This document shows, one piece after another, positions 1 to 5,787 of a DNA stretch of 12,294 nucleotides. The notes under the pieces are model-generated. The model searched no databases and was not told the origin of the DNA. It saw nothing but the letters and a program-made list of their open reading frames with translations. How positions within the stretch are numbered: the stretch's first letter is position 1; every line of letters begins with the position of its first letter. Both the position numbers and the translations under genes were made by a program. This stretch comes from Oscillospiraceae bacterium (GTDB lineage: Bacteria; Bacillota; Clostridia; Oscillospirales; Ruminococcaceae). Where the stretch lies: positions 1 through 12,294 of the forward strand of contig JAFPPJ010000240.1 in NCBI GenBank assembly GCA_017410745.1, given 5' to 3'.

Positions 1-13
1 CGCTGTCGGCCGT

Positions 14-232
14 GCCGGCTCAGCCTGCTGTCGGCTCAATATGAAGCCGATGCTTCTGTTGAGAGTTACCGAGCCGCAGATGAAATGTGCCGCAGGAAAA
101 AGTCAGCGAGTGGGTGCAGGCTCAGCCTGCTGTCGGCTCAATATGAAGCCGATGTTTCTGTTGAGAGTTACCGAGCCGCAGATGAAATGTGCCGCAGGAA
201 AAAGTCAACGAGTGGGTGCAGGCTCAGCCTGC
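14..232. repeat. Tandem 102-base repeat, two full units plus partial third, with palindromic core
   Basis: Units at 17-118 and 119-220 differ at only two positions (53 against 155, and 106 against 208). A third start is visible at 221-232 before the homology stops. Each junction carries the odd palindrome GCAGGCTCAGCCTGC, at 116-130 and 218-232, with a one-base variant (GCCGGCT arm) at 14-28. Each unit also has a small hairpin, TCGGCT paired with AGCCGA, at 31-50 and 133-152. The period is a multiple of three, so it leaves an open reading frame on the plus strand with a repeated 34-residue translation. I regard this as non-coding, because no ribosome binding site or recognisable protein supports it and the frame runs on antisense through the GH43 gene. 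It lies just beyond, and slightly inside, the 3' end of that gene. The left edge may continue outside the window. It is probably a member of a dispersed repeat family (inference). Confidence 0.9.
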
Positions 233-1705
233 CTGCCAGCAGTCAAATTCAAGTCCGTCGGATATTACAAAGCACAGATCGTTCACGCCCGACAGGGACA
301 TATCCGTGTATACAGTCTGTGTGCCTTCGCCGCTGAATACGAGCACGGCAACGGCTTCGCCGTCCGGTGTGCCCTTGTGTACCTCTATTTTGCCCTTGCC
401 CGAGGCGGTGGCAGCGATAGTCTTAGAGCCCTTGCCAAAGTCTGCGCCTCTGACATATGTCCATCCTGTGCCTGTCGCTGCAACGGTGATGCCGCTATCG
501 CCCTGACGGTACTCTATGCCCGCATCTGCGGCGGTGGTCTCCGCCTGTACGGGGGAATATGGGTCAAGGCTCTTTATCTGCTCCACACCTGTCAGGGATG
601 CGGATACATTGGTTATCTTCAGCGTATCTTCGTCCACCTTCGCCTCGTTTACGCATATACTGCGGAAGCCGCCCTTGGTGCCGAAGTATTTCTGCTGGGG
701 CATCGCGTGATAGAAGAGATAGTACCTGTCGCCGTACTTCTGCAGATGGGTGTGGTTGTTGCCGTAATCCATGCCCTGCTGACCGGGATTGAGGAAGTAG
801 CAGCCGCCGTATTCCCAGCTGTCATAGTCAAGAGGCGTTTTCGAGGTCATATATACCATGCTGCAGGTGGGAGGAGGGTTGCCGTCCCTTTCCCTGTCCC
901 ATTTGAGCCCGTGATCCTCCCAGTCGGTATTGTAGGTGTAGACGTATGTGCCGTTGATGAAGTTGAGCTCATTTGCCTCAAAATGGCAGGGGCAGCGCAC
1001 CTTGGTGATCTCGCTGTCTATGGAGAGAAGGTCGTCGCCGAGCTTTACTATCCTGCCGTTCTGACCGCCGCCGAGACCGCCGAAGGTGAGCCATCCCACG
1101 CCGTTATCGTCTATGACAGCGCCCGGATCGAAGGGGACTTTGCAGCCCTTTAGCCCCTTGGTGTTGCCCGCCACGAGGGGCTTGCCGAGAGGGTCGCTCC
1201 ACGGGCCTGTGGGGGATGTGGCGGTTATCACGCCCGTGCCCCAGCCGCTGTTGGAGAAGTACATATAGAAATGGGTGAGCCCGTCGGCTTCCTCCCTCGA
1301 TACGATGGAGGGAGCCCATGATGCCACTATCCACGGGGCTATCTCCCCAACGTCTATCCTGCCGTGATATGTGTAGTTGACCATATCATCGGTGGAGATC
1401 ATCACGAGGGACTTTATGTGCTCATAGCTGTTCTCGCCGTCCTTGCCCACAGCTTCAAACTGCTGATGGTCGCAGGTGCCGTATATGTACAGCCTGCCAT
1501 CATACTCGATGGATGTGGGGTCTGCGCAGAACACCGATGATAGCAGCGGTGATGTGTCGCCTATCGGCTTGCCCTTTGCATCGGCGGTGAGAGATGCTTC
1601 GGCTGCGGGCGAGTGTACCGCAGCCGCGCCAATCTCAAAGCGCGGAGATGCCGCACAGCCGCACATGAGCAGAAATGCAATGGCTGATGTGAATATCTTT
1701 TTCAT
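224..1705 (-). CDS. GH43 family glycoside hydrolase lipoprotein with C-terminal CBM6-like module
   Basis: This is probably an extracellular hemicellulase acting on arabinose- or xylose-containing side chains of plant polysaccharide; the exact substrate cannot be read from sequence. Of 493 residues, 1-17 form a lipoprotein-type signal with the candidate lipidated Cys17 (LLMCGC). The five-bladed GH43 domain spans about 55-380. Candidate catalytic residues are Asp62 in ADPTSIEYDG (general base), Asp193 in FDPGAVID (pKa modulator) and Glu243 in HFEANEL (general acid). The HTHLQKYGDRYYLFYH stretch (319-334) resembles the conserved ion-coordinating histidine region. Residues about 383-491 resemble CBM6 (QAE start, W-x-Y-V-R-G-x-D-F-G, and a final FDCWQ). 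The ATG overlaps the HAD gene stop as ATGA, with AGGAG five bases upstream. The last codons and the TGA stop lie inside the palindromic repeat core, so the native C-terminus may have been replaced after WQ. The family call is strong and the subfamily is unknown. Confidence 0.9.
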   Translation of the reverse strand: MKKIFTSAIAFLLMCGCAASPRFEIGAAAVHSPAAEASLTADAKGKPIGDTSPLLSSVFCADPTSIEYDGRLYIYGTCDHQQFEAVGKDGENSYEHIKSLVMISTDDMVNYTYHGRIDVGEIAPWIVASWAPSIVSREEADGLTHFYMYFSNSGWGTGVITATSPTGPWSDPLGKPLVAGNTKGLKGCKVPFDPGAVIDDNGVGWLTFGGLGGGQNGRIVKLGDDLLSIDSEITKVRCPCHFEANELNFINGTYVYTYNTDWEDHGLKWDRERDGNPPPTCSMVYMTSKTPLDYDSWEYGGCYFLNPGQQGMDYGNNHTHLQKYGDRYYLFYHAMPQQKYFGTKGGFRSICVNEAKVDEDTLKITNVSASLTGVEQIKSLDPYSPVQAETTAADAGIEYRQGDSGITVAATGTGWTYVRGADFGKGSKTIAATASGKGKIEVHKGTPDGEAVAVLVFSGEGTQTVYTDMSLSGVNDLCFVISDGLEFDCWQAG

Positions 1706-2376
1706 ATACTCTCCTGTTCTGTGAGGATATCCTTTATCTCAAACAGGTCACGGGCGATATACCGTGCCTTCTCCCGCATCTCGCCGTCGGGAGGGAGCAT
1801 ATCGGGCACCATGAGCGGGATAAATCCGCCGGCATATGCCGCACGGATACCGTTGAAGGAATCCTCTATCACATATGTTTGCGCAGGTTCGGCTCCTAGG
1901 AGCTCTGCGGCTTTGAGGAATATCATCGGGTCGGGCTTGCTCCTTGTGACGCTGTCGCCGCCCGTGATGCTGTCAAATAAGCCGTCAAGCCCTGCGTCAT
2001 GTATCTGCTGCTTTATCACGAAGGTGCGGGTCGATGATGCTATTGCAGTCCTGCAGCCGCAGTCCCTGAGGGAGACAAGCAGCTCTCTTATGCCCTTCTT
2101 GAGCGGAAGTCTGCCGCCGTCACAGCGCTCGTGATACCGTGCGGACATCTCGCTCCTCAGCTCGTCATAGGGCAGGGAGTCACCATAGGCGGCAAGGAAT
2201 ATCTCCTTGGTGCGGGCGGAATTCGTGCCGATGCACCTCATAAATACATCGCGCACATTCTCCATGCCGTTCTCTGCTGCCACTTCCTGCCAGCATTCGA
2301 GCACCTTGCGCTCCGAGTCGAATATAACTCCGTCCATATCGAATATAACATTGGTAGGTCTTATAAATCCTGTCAT
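1702..2376 (-). CDS. HAD-superfamily phosphatase, beta-phosphoglucomutase/phosphoglycolate phosphatase-like
   Basis: This is a 224-residue soluble hydrolase of the HAD-IA type, acting on a small phosphorylated metabolite that cannot be named. All four HAD motifs are visible: DMDGVIFDS with nucleophile Asp13 and acid/base Asp15, the Ser/Thr motif IASSTR near 114-115, the lysine in SKPDP at 147, and the metal-binding EDSFNG at 171-172. A helical cap lies between about residues 20 and 88, as in sugar-phosphate mutases and phosphatases. I place the start at the ATG that overlaps the stop of the upstream YbjN gene as ATGA. An in-frame GTG nine bases further upstream (2385) is an alternative that would add three residues; the nearest GGAG is only two bases from that GTG and 11 from the ATG. 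The gene sits between the YbjN pair and the GH43 gene and is probably translationally coupled to both. A sugar-phosphate role is possible from that context only. Confidence 0.88.
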   Translation of the reverse strand: MTGFIRPTNVIFDMDGVIFDSERKVLECWQEVAAENGMENVRDVFMRCIGTNSARTKEIFLAAYGDSLPYDELRSEMSARYHERCDGGRLPLKKGIRELLVSLRDCGCRTAIASSTRTFVIKQQIHDAGLDGLFDSITGGDSVTRSKPDPMIFLKAAELLGAEPAQTYVIEDSFNGIRAAYAGGFIPLMVPDMLPPDGEMREKARYIARDLFEIKDILTEQESI

Positions 2377-2843
2377 TGATCGCACATCTCCACTGCTTCC
2401 TTCGGGCTCTTGTCGGTGAACAGCACCGCTGTCAGTCCGGGTGCATACCTGTCTATGGTGCCTGCTGCGATGTTCACCGCCTCCTTGACGGGGAACGGCC
2501 CGCAGGAACGGTTCATTGCAGGCACGCCCACATGATAGCGTATCGTGCCCGTGTCATAGTCAAATTCAAAGCTGCCTATCCTGAGACCGCAGCTTGCACG
2601 GCAGATGAACTCTGCCATGCGCTTTTTCGCTTCGGCATCATCGTCCGGTACGGATACGGGCAGCACCGCATATACCGCTGCACAGTTCGGATTGATGCTT
2701 ATAAAGAACGATGCGTTCGACAGCTTGCTGCGGAGGGAAAGGTTGAATTTGAAGGTCTTGTCCTCCTCGTCGTATGAGTAGTGCCAGTCGTCATTATCGA
2801 GAAAGTCCTTCACATCGCGGGTTATCTCTTCACTGTAGTCCAT
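2373..2843 (-). CDS. YbjN-like domain protein (copy 1)
   Basis: This 156-residue cytoplasmic protein has no signal peptide or membrane segment and is rather acidic. It resembles the YbjN family, whose fold is like type III secretion chaperones and whose biochemical role is poorly defined. Family-like features are the alternating strand pattern (SNASFFISINPNCAAVYAVLP), then the helix and strand block EFICRA...GLRIGSFEFD (about 78-95), then TGTIRYHVGVP. It is a paralogue of the gene immediately upstream (2856-3329): both have the EFICRA block and end in a helix with an alanine/glutamate-rich C-terminus. The start is supported by GGAGG about seven bases upstream, which overlaps the region just after the stop of the preceding gene (12-base gap). 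Its TGA overlaps the HAD start as ATGA. I do not assign a function. Confidence 0.8.
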   Translation of the reverse strand: MDYSEEITRDVKDFLDNDDWHYSYDEEDKTFKFNLSLRSKLSNASFFISINPNCAAVYAVLPVSVPDDDAEAKKRMAEFICRASCGLRIGSFEFDYDTGTIRYHVGVPAMNRSCGPFPVKEAVNIAAGTIDRYAPGLTAVLFTDKSPKEAVEMCDQ

Positions 2844-2855
2844 ATCTGCCCCTCC

Positions 2856-3329
2856 TTACATGTTGGCTTCGCACTGTGCTATTGCCTCTGCGGCATCGGC
2901 ACCCGCAAGTATCACGGATGCGAAACCTCTGCCGTATATCTCGACAAGGTTTCCGAGCGCCTTTACGCAGCTGTCTATATCATCTGCGGTGGGTATGGTC
3001 TCCGTGGCGTTTATGTAGAAGCGGGCGTTTATATCTCCGTATTCGGGATCGATCTCGAAATGACCGATGTTGAGCCCGAAGTTGGCACGGCATATGAATT
3101 CGTATACCCTGTCCATGAGGTCTTTGTCCTCAGAGTCCGGCTCTATCTCAAGGTCTGCGGATATGGACACATCGTCCTCCCTGACTGTGATATAGAAATA
3201 GCACGAATGCAGGACTCCGTGCAGCCGCAGCTGGAAGGAATATGTATTGTCGCTGTCTTTTTTGTATACGAAGTTGCGGCTTGTGAGAAATTCCTCAACG
3301 CTGCTGTGTATCTGTGCTGAATTATCCAT
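2856..3329 (-). CDS. YbjN-like domain protein (copy 2), first gene of leftward operon
   Basis: This 157-residue soluble protein is paralogous to the next gene. The shared block EFICRANFGLNIGHFEID (about 78-95) is followed by GDINARFYINA, the strand that in YbjN-like proteins closes the sheet. The two copies align along their whole length with similar size and the same N-terminal helix (SVEEFL here, DVKDFL in copy 1), consistent with an old tandem duplication that has diverged well beyond near-identity. The start is well supported: AGGAGG lies six bases before the ATG, and a consensus-like promoter with TATAAT lies about 30 bases further upstream. As first gene of the operon it leads copy 1, the HAD hydrolase and the GH43 lipoprotein. 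Function is unknown. YbjN proteins elsewhere are linked to stress and chaperone-like roles, which is not evidence for this one. Confidence 0.8.
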   Translation of the reverse strand: MDNSAQIHSSVEEFLTSRNFVYKKDSDNTYSFQLRLHGVLHSCYFYITVREDDVSISADLEIEPDSEDKDLMDRVYEFICRANFGLNIGHFEIDPEYGDINARFYINATETIPTADDIDSCVKALGNLVEIYGRGFASVILAGADAAEAIAQCEANM

Positions 3330-3357
3330 AGCCTGCCTCCTGTATCAGATTTATCTC

Positions 3358-3386
3358 ATTATAACATATTATGCGGACAAATACAA
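3358..3386 (-). promoter_or_regulatory. Sigma-A-type promoter of the leftward YbjN-HAD-GH43 operon
   Basis: On the minus strand the -35 is TTGTAT (3381-3386) and the -10 is a perfect TATAAT (3358-3363), separated by 17 bases. The ATG of the first YbjN-like gene lies about 29 bases downstream of the -10, leaving a short leader with AGGAGG. The -35 falls within the first unit of the 102-base repeat and the -10 at its edge. In the second unit the same -35 recurs at 3483-3488, but the matching -10 is degraded to TATACG at a 15-base spacing. Confidence 0.75.
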
Positions 3387-3557
3387 GTGGTGCGGCTGAT
3401 TTATTATGTCGGTGCATATGCATCAAAGCCGGGGGCGGATGCAGGCTCAGCCTGCTTATGTCGTATAACATGATATGGACGAATACAAGTGGTGCGGCTG
3501 ATTTCTTATGTCCGAGCATATGCATCAAATCCTAAGGCGGGTGCAGGCTCAGCCTGC
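3360..3557. repeat. Second tandem 102-base repeat in the divergent intergenic region, same palindromic core
   Basis: The block 3375-3455 recurs at 3477-3557 with about nine differences in 81 bases, a period of 102. Weaker homology reaches left to about 3360 and 3464 (ATAACAT), with a two-base shift. Each unit ends in the palindrome GCAGGCTCAGCCTGC, at 3441-3455 and 3543-3557, preceded by GCGG[AG]T. The interior (CAAGTGGTGCGGCTGATTT and GCATATGCATCAAA) is unlike the interior of the repeat at 14-232, although core, orientation and period are the same. A minus-strand open frame through it gives a repeated 34-residue translation (KSAAPLVFV), which I consider incidental. The element lies between the two divergent promoters and contributes part of the leftward one. 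Confidence 0.88.
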
Positions 3558-3680
3558 AAACAGGCATGAACAAAGGGCAAAATGCGGTTTTATCGGGCAA
3601 TATCGCATGAAAACGGGCATCAAGTACAATGTGCATAATGGAAATACCGATGAAGGCGCGACAAATGTAGAAAAAAGCTA

Positions 3681-3709
3681 TTGAAAAAAGTCCTGTTGTG
3701 TGGTATAAT
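3681..3709 (+). promoter_or_regulatory. Extended -10 promoter for the rightward M50-scpAB cluster
   Basis: The -35 is TTGAAA (3681-3686) and the -10 is TATAAT (3704-3709), 17 bases apart, with an extended -10 TG one base before it (TGGTATAAT). The predicted leader is about 27 bases and includes GAGG/TAGG just before the ATG at 3743. Between the repeat (end 3557) and this promoter I see about 120 bases of unremarkable, rather AT-rich sequence with no convincing gene or hairpin. Confidence 0.8.
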
Positions 3710-3742
3710 AGTTGAATGGATAACTGTAAAAAGAGGTAGGAT

Positions 3743-4465
3743 ATGAATCTTCTCGAGAAGTTAGATCTGTTCAATATTCTCATACATATGCTGCTGCTGT
3801 TCACGGCGATACCCGTGCATGAATGTGCGCACGCGCTCATGGCAGACAAGCTCGGAGATCCTACGCCCCGCTCGCAGGGGAGGATCACGCTCAATCCCTT
3901 CGCACATCTGACACTGTGGGGCTCTATGCTCCTGATATTCGCGGGCTTCGGCTGGGGCAAGCCTGTGGCTGTGGATGCCCGCAACTTCAAGAAGCCCAAG
4001 CGTGATATGGCTCTGACCGCACTGGCAGGCCCTGTATCCAACATCATCATGGCGTATCTCTCGATGGTGGTGTACAAGCTCCTCATAAGCGATGCGCTCT
4101 ACGGCGGCATAAGATCGCTGCTGCCCGGCTCCGCGCAGTTCGTCCCGATGATATTCGCATATTCGGCTATAATAAATATATCCCTTGCGGTATTCAACTT
4201 TCTGCCCGTGCCCCCTCTTGACGGCTCTAAGATATTCAACTCCGTCCTGCCGGACAGTCTGTATTTCCGCATAATGAAATACGAGCAGTACATCATCGTG
4301 GTAGTGATAATCCTCGTATATTCGGGACTGCTCGATACGCCTCTCGGCTTCCTTAACGGCATCGTGCGCTCGGCGCTCATGTCCCTCACGGGATGGGTGG
4401 ACGGCATCGCTCCCGTTTCGGATATGTATCTGCTCGATATGGAATATACGATGAACGCGCGCTAA
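3743..4465 (+). CDS. Site-2 protease family (M50) membrane zinc metalloprotease
   Basis: This 240-residue integral membrane protein belongs to the short M50 family whose members cleave substrates within or near the membrane; the substrate is unknown. The zinc-binding motif HECAH is at residues 26-30 with catalytic Glu27. The third metal ligand is Asp160 in FNFLPVPPLDGSKIF. Hydrophobic segments lie at about 11-24, 58-73, 98-115, 134-152 and 183-197. The conserved RLTLNP-like block appears as GRITLNPFAHLTLWGS (46-61), followed by GWGKPV. There is no PDZ domain, so it is of the small peptidase type rather than RseP-like. It is first in the rightward cluster behind a strong promoter, and scpA starts seven bases after its stop. 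A gene of this family directly upstream of scpA is a recurring Bacillota arrangement (general knowledge). Confidence 0.92.
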   Translation: MNLLEKLDLFNILIHMLLLFTAIPVHECAHALMADKLGDPTPRSQGRITLNPFAHLTLWGSMLLIFAGFGWGKPVAVDARNFKKPKRDMALTALAGPVSNIIMAYLSMVVYKLLISDALYGGIRSLLPGSAQFVPMIFAYSAIINISLAVFNFLPVPPLDGSKIFNSVLPDSLYFRIMKYEQYIIVVVIILVYSGLLDTPLGFLNGIVRSALMSLTGWVDGIAPVSDMYLLDMEYTMNAR

Positions 4466-4472
4466 CGGCTGT

Positions 4473-5231
4473 ATGAACGTAAACTTTAAACTGGAGAATT
4501 TCGAGGGGCCGCTTGATCTTCTGCTTTTCCTTATACAGAAGCACAAGCTGAATATATACGACATACCGATAATATCCCTCGTGGAGCAGTACCTTGAATG
4601 CATAGAGAGCATAAGCGATGATATGGACTATGCGGGCGAGTTCCTTGAGATGGCGGCTCGTCTGATATACATAAAGACCGTATCGCTTCTTCCCCGTCAC
4701 GAAGAGGCGCAGAAGCTGCGTGAGGAATTGCAGGGGAGACTGATAGAGTACTCCCTGTGCAAGGAGACTGCCGCAAAGCTGAGGGAGCGGTACCTTGCAG
4801 CACCGTATACGGTGCGTGCACCGATGGATATTAAGTCGGATGCGGTGTACGAGATGAAGCATGACCCGATGGAGCTGGTCTTTGCGGCACGCTCCTTTGC
4901 GGAAAAGCCCGTGAAGGAAACGCTCACATCTGCGGTGTTCACGAAGTTCGTGTCAAAGACGTTCGTGTCGGTCACATCGAAGATGCTGTATGTGATAAAG
5001 ACCCTCTATCAGACGGGCAGATGCTCGCTGTCGGCAATGTTCGACAGCATGACCGACCGCTCGGAGAGAGTGGCGGCATTCCTTGCGGTGCTCGAACTCA
5101 CGAGGAACGGGCGCATACTGCTCAGCGACGACAATTCGGAGATATTCTTCAACAGGGACTACACCGGCGGCGATACGCAGTCGCAGTTCGATGCTCCCGT
5201 CAATGAGGATAACACAGATGAAACTAAGTGA
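4473..5231 (+). CDS. scpA: Segregation and condensation protein A (ScpA, SMC kleisin)
   Basis: ScpA is the kleisin subunit that bridges the two SMC head domains and recruits ScpB, forming the bacterial condensin that organises and separates the chromosome. The N-terminal hallmark FEGPLDLLLFLI (residues 9-20) and the following KHKLNIYDIPI are clear. The helical SMC-neck-binding region covers about 1-90 and includes AGEFLEMAARLIYIKT. A ScpB-binding middle follows, and a C-terminal winged helix at about 165-235 (YVIKTLYQTGRCSLSAMF, FLAVLELTRNGRI) binds the SMC cap. The length of 252 residues is normal. No clear ribosome binding site precedes the ATG, which is only seven bases past the M50 stop, so translation probably depends on coupling. 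Its 3' end overlaps scpB by 14 bases, as expected for two subunits of one complex. Confidence 0.97.
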   Translation: MNVNFKLENFEGPLDLLLFLIQKHKLNIYDIPIISLVEQYLECIESISDDMDYAGEFLEMAARLIYIKTVSLLPRHEEAQKLREELQGRLIEYSLCKETAAKLRERYLAAPYTVRAPMDIKSDAVYEMKHDPMELVFAARSFAEKPVKETLTSAVFTKFVSKTFVSVTSKMLYVIKTLYQTGRCSLSAMFDSMTDRSERVAAFLAVLELTRNGRILLSDDNSEIFFNRDYTGGDTQSQFDAPVNEDNTDETK

Positions 5232-5787
5232 AAAACAGGCATTGCTCGAAGCGGTGCTGTTTGCCTGCGGCGACCCTGCCGAGCCCGAACGCATCGCGGC
5301 GGCGGCAGAAATAGACAAGGGCGCACTTCCGGGTCTTGCAGACTCGCTCAATGAAGCCTATGCGGAGAACGGCAGTGCCCTTGTGGTGCTGTGCCTTGAC
5401 GGCTTCTATCAGCTTGCGGTGCGCACGGAGTTCTACGAGGCTATAAAGACTGCTGCGGATACGAAGAAGTATGCACCGCTCTCACAGGCTGCGATGGAAG
5501 CGCTCACCGTGATAGCATACAATCAGCCCGTGACCAAGAGCTTTGTGGAGCATATCAGGGGAGTGGACTCCGGCGGCGTCGTGAACGTGCTCGTGGAAAA
5601 GGGGCTCGTCACGGAGGCGGGCAGGCTCGAGCTTCCCGGCAGACCCATCGCCTATGTCACGACCGATGCGTTCCTGCGGTGCTTCGGGCTTTCATCCCTC
5701 GATGATCTCCCGCCGCTGCCCGAACAGACGATGGGCAGTGATGCAGAGAATGAGGATATGGCAGACGGCGGTGAGGAGGATGTATGA
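5218..5787 (+). CDS. scpB: Segregation and condensation protein B (ScpB)
   Basis: ScpB is the dimeric winged-helix partner (KITE-type) of ScpA in the SMC condensin. The 189-residue protein begins MKLSEKQALLEAVLFACGDPAE, the usual N-terminus. The second winged-helix region contains QAAMEALTVIAYNQPVTK and RGVDSGGVVNVLVEKGLV, and the family signature GRPIAYVTT with FLRCFGLSSLDDLP closes it. The acidic C-terminal tail (DAENEDMADGGEEDV) is ordinary for the family. I chose the ATG at 5218, with GAGG nine bases upstream inside scpA, over an in-frame ATG at 5203, because the family starts here. The stop overlaps the next start as ATGA. Confidence 0.96.
   Translation: MKLSEKQALLEAVLFACGDPAEPERIAAAAEIDKGALPGLADSLNEAYAENGSALVVLCLDGFYQLAVRTEFYEAIKTAADTKKYAPLSQAAMEALTVIAYNQPVTKSFVEHIRGVDSGGVVNVLVEKGLVTEAGRLELPGRPIAYVTTDAFLRCFGLSSLDDLPPLPEQTMGSDAENEDMADGGEEDV

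Noticed and set aside
14..232. CRISPR array
   Set aside because: The whole unit including the would-be spacer is repeated almost unchanged, the repeat core is short, and no cas genes are present.
190..232. Rho-independent terminator of the GH43 operon formed by the palindrome
   Set aside because: On the minus strand the palindrome is followed by about 14 mixed bases before a run of only five T, and the palindrome contains the stop codon itself.
41..1153. Long plus-strand open frame containing the 34-residue repeat and running through the GH43 gene
   Set aside because: It is antisense to a clear GH43-CBM6 gene with full catalytic motifs, has no ribosome binding site, and its repeated part simply reflects a period divisible by three.
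3322..3528. Minus-strand open frame with a repeated KSAAPLVFV translation
   Set aside because: It lies over the tandem repeat and promoter and overlaps the start of the YbjN-like gene; the core is read in a different frame and strand from the other array, so protein-level conservation is not supported.
14..3557. Insertion sequence or transposon bounded by the two repeat arrays
   Set aside because: The shared core is in direct orientation, there is no transposase in the interval, and the enclosed genes look native to the chromosome.
3532..4086. Minus-strand open frame of 184 residues across the rightward promoter
   Set aside because: It is antisense to the M50 protease gene, has no family resemblance and no supporting upstream signals.
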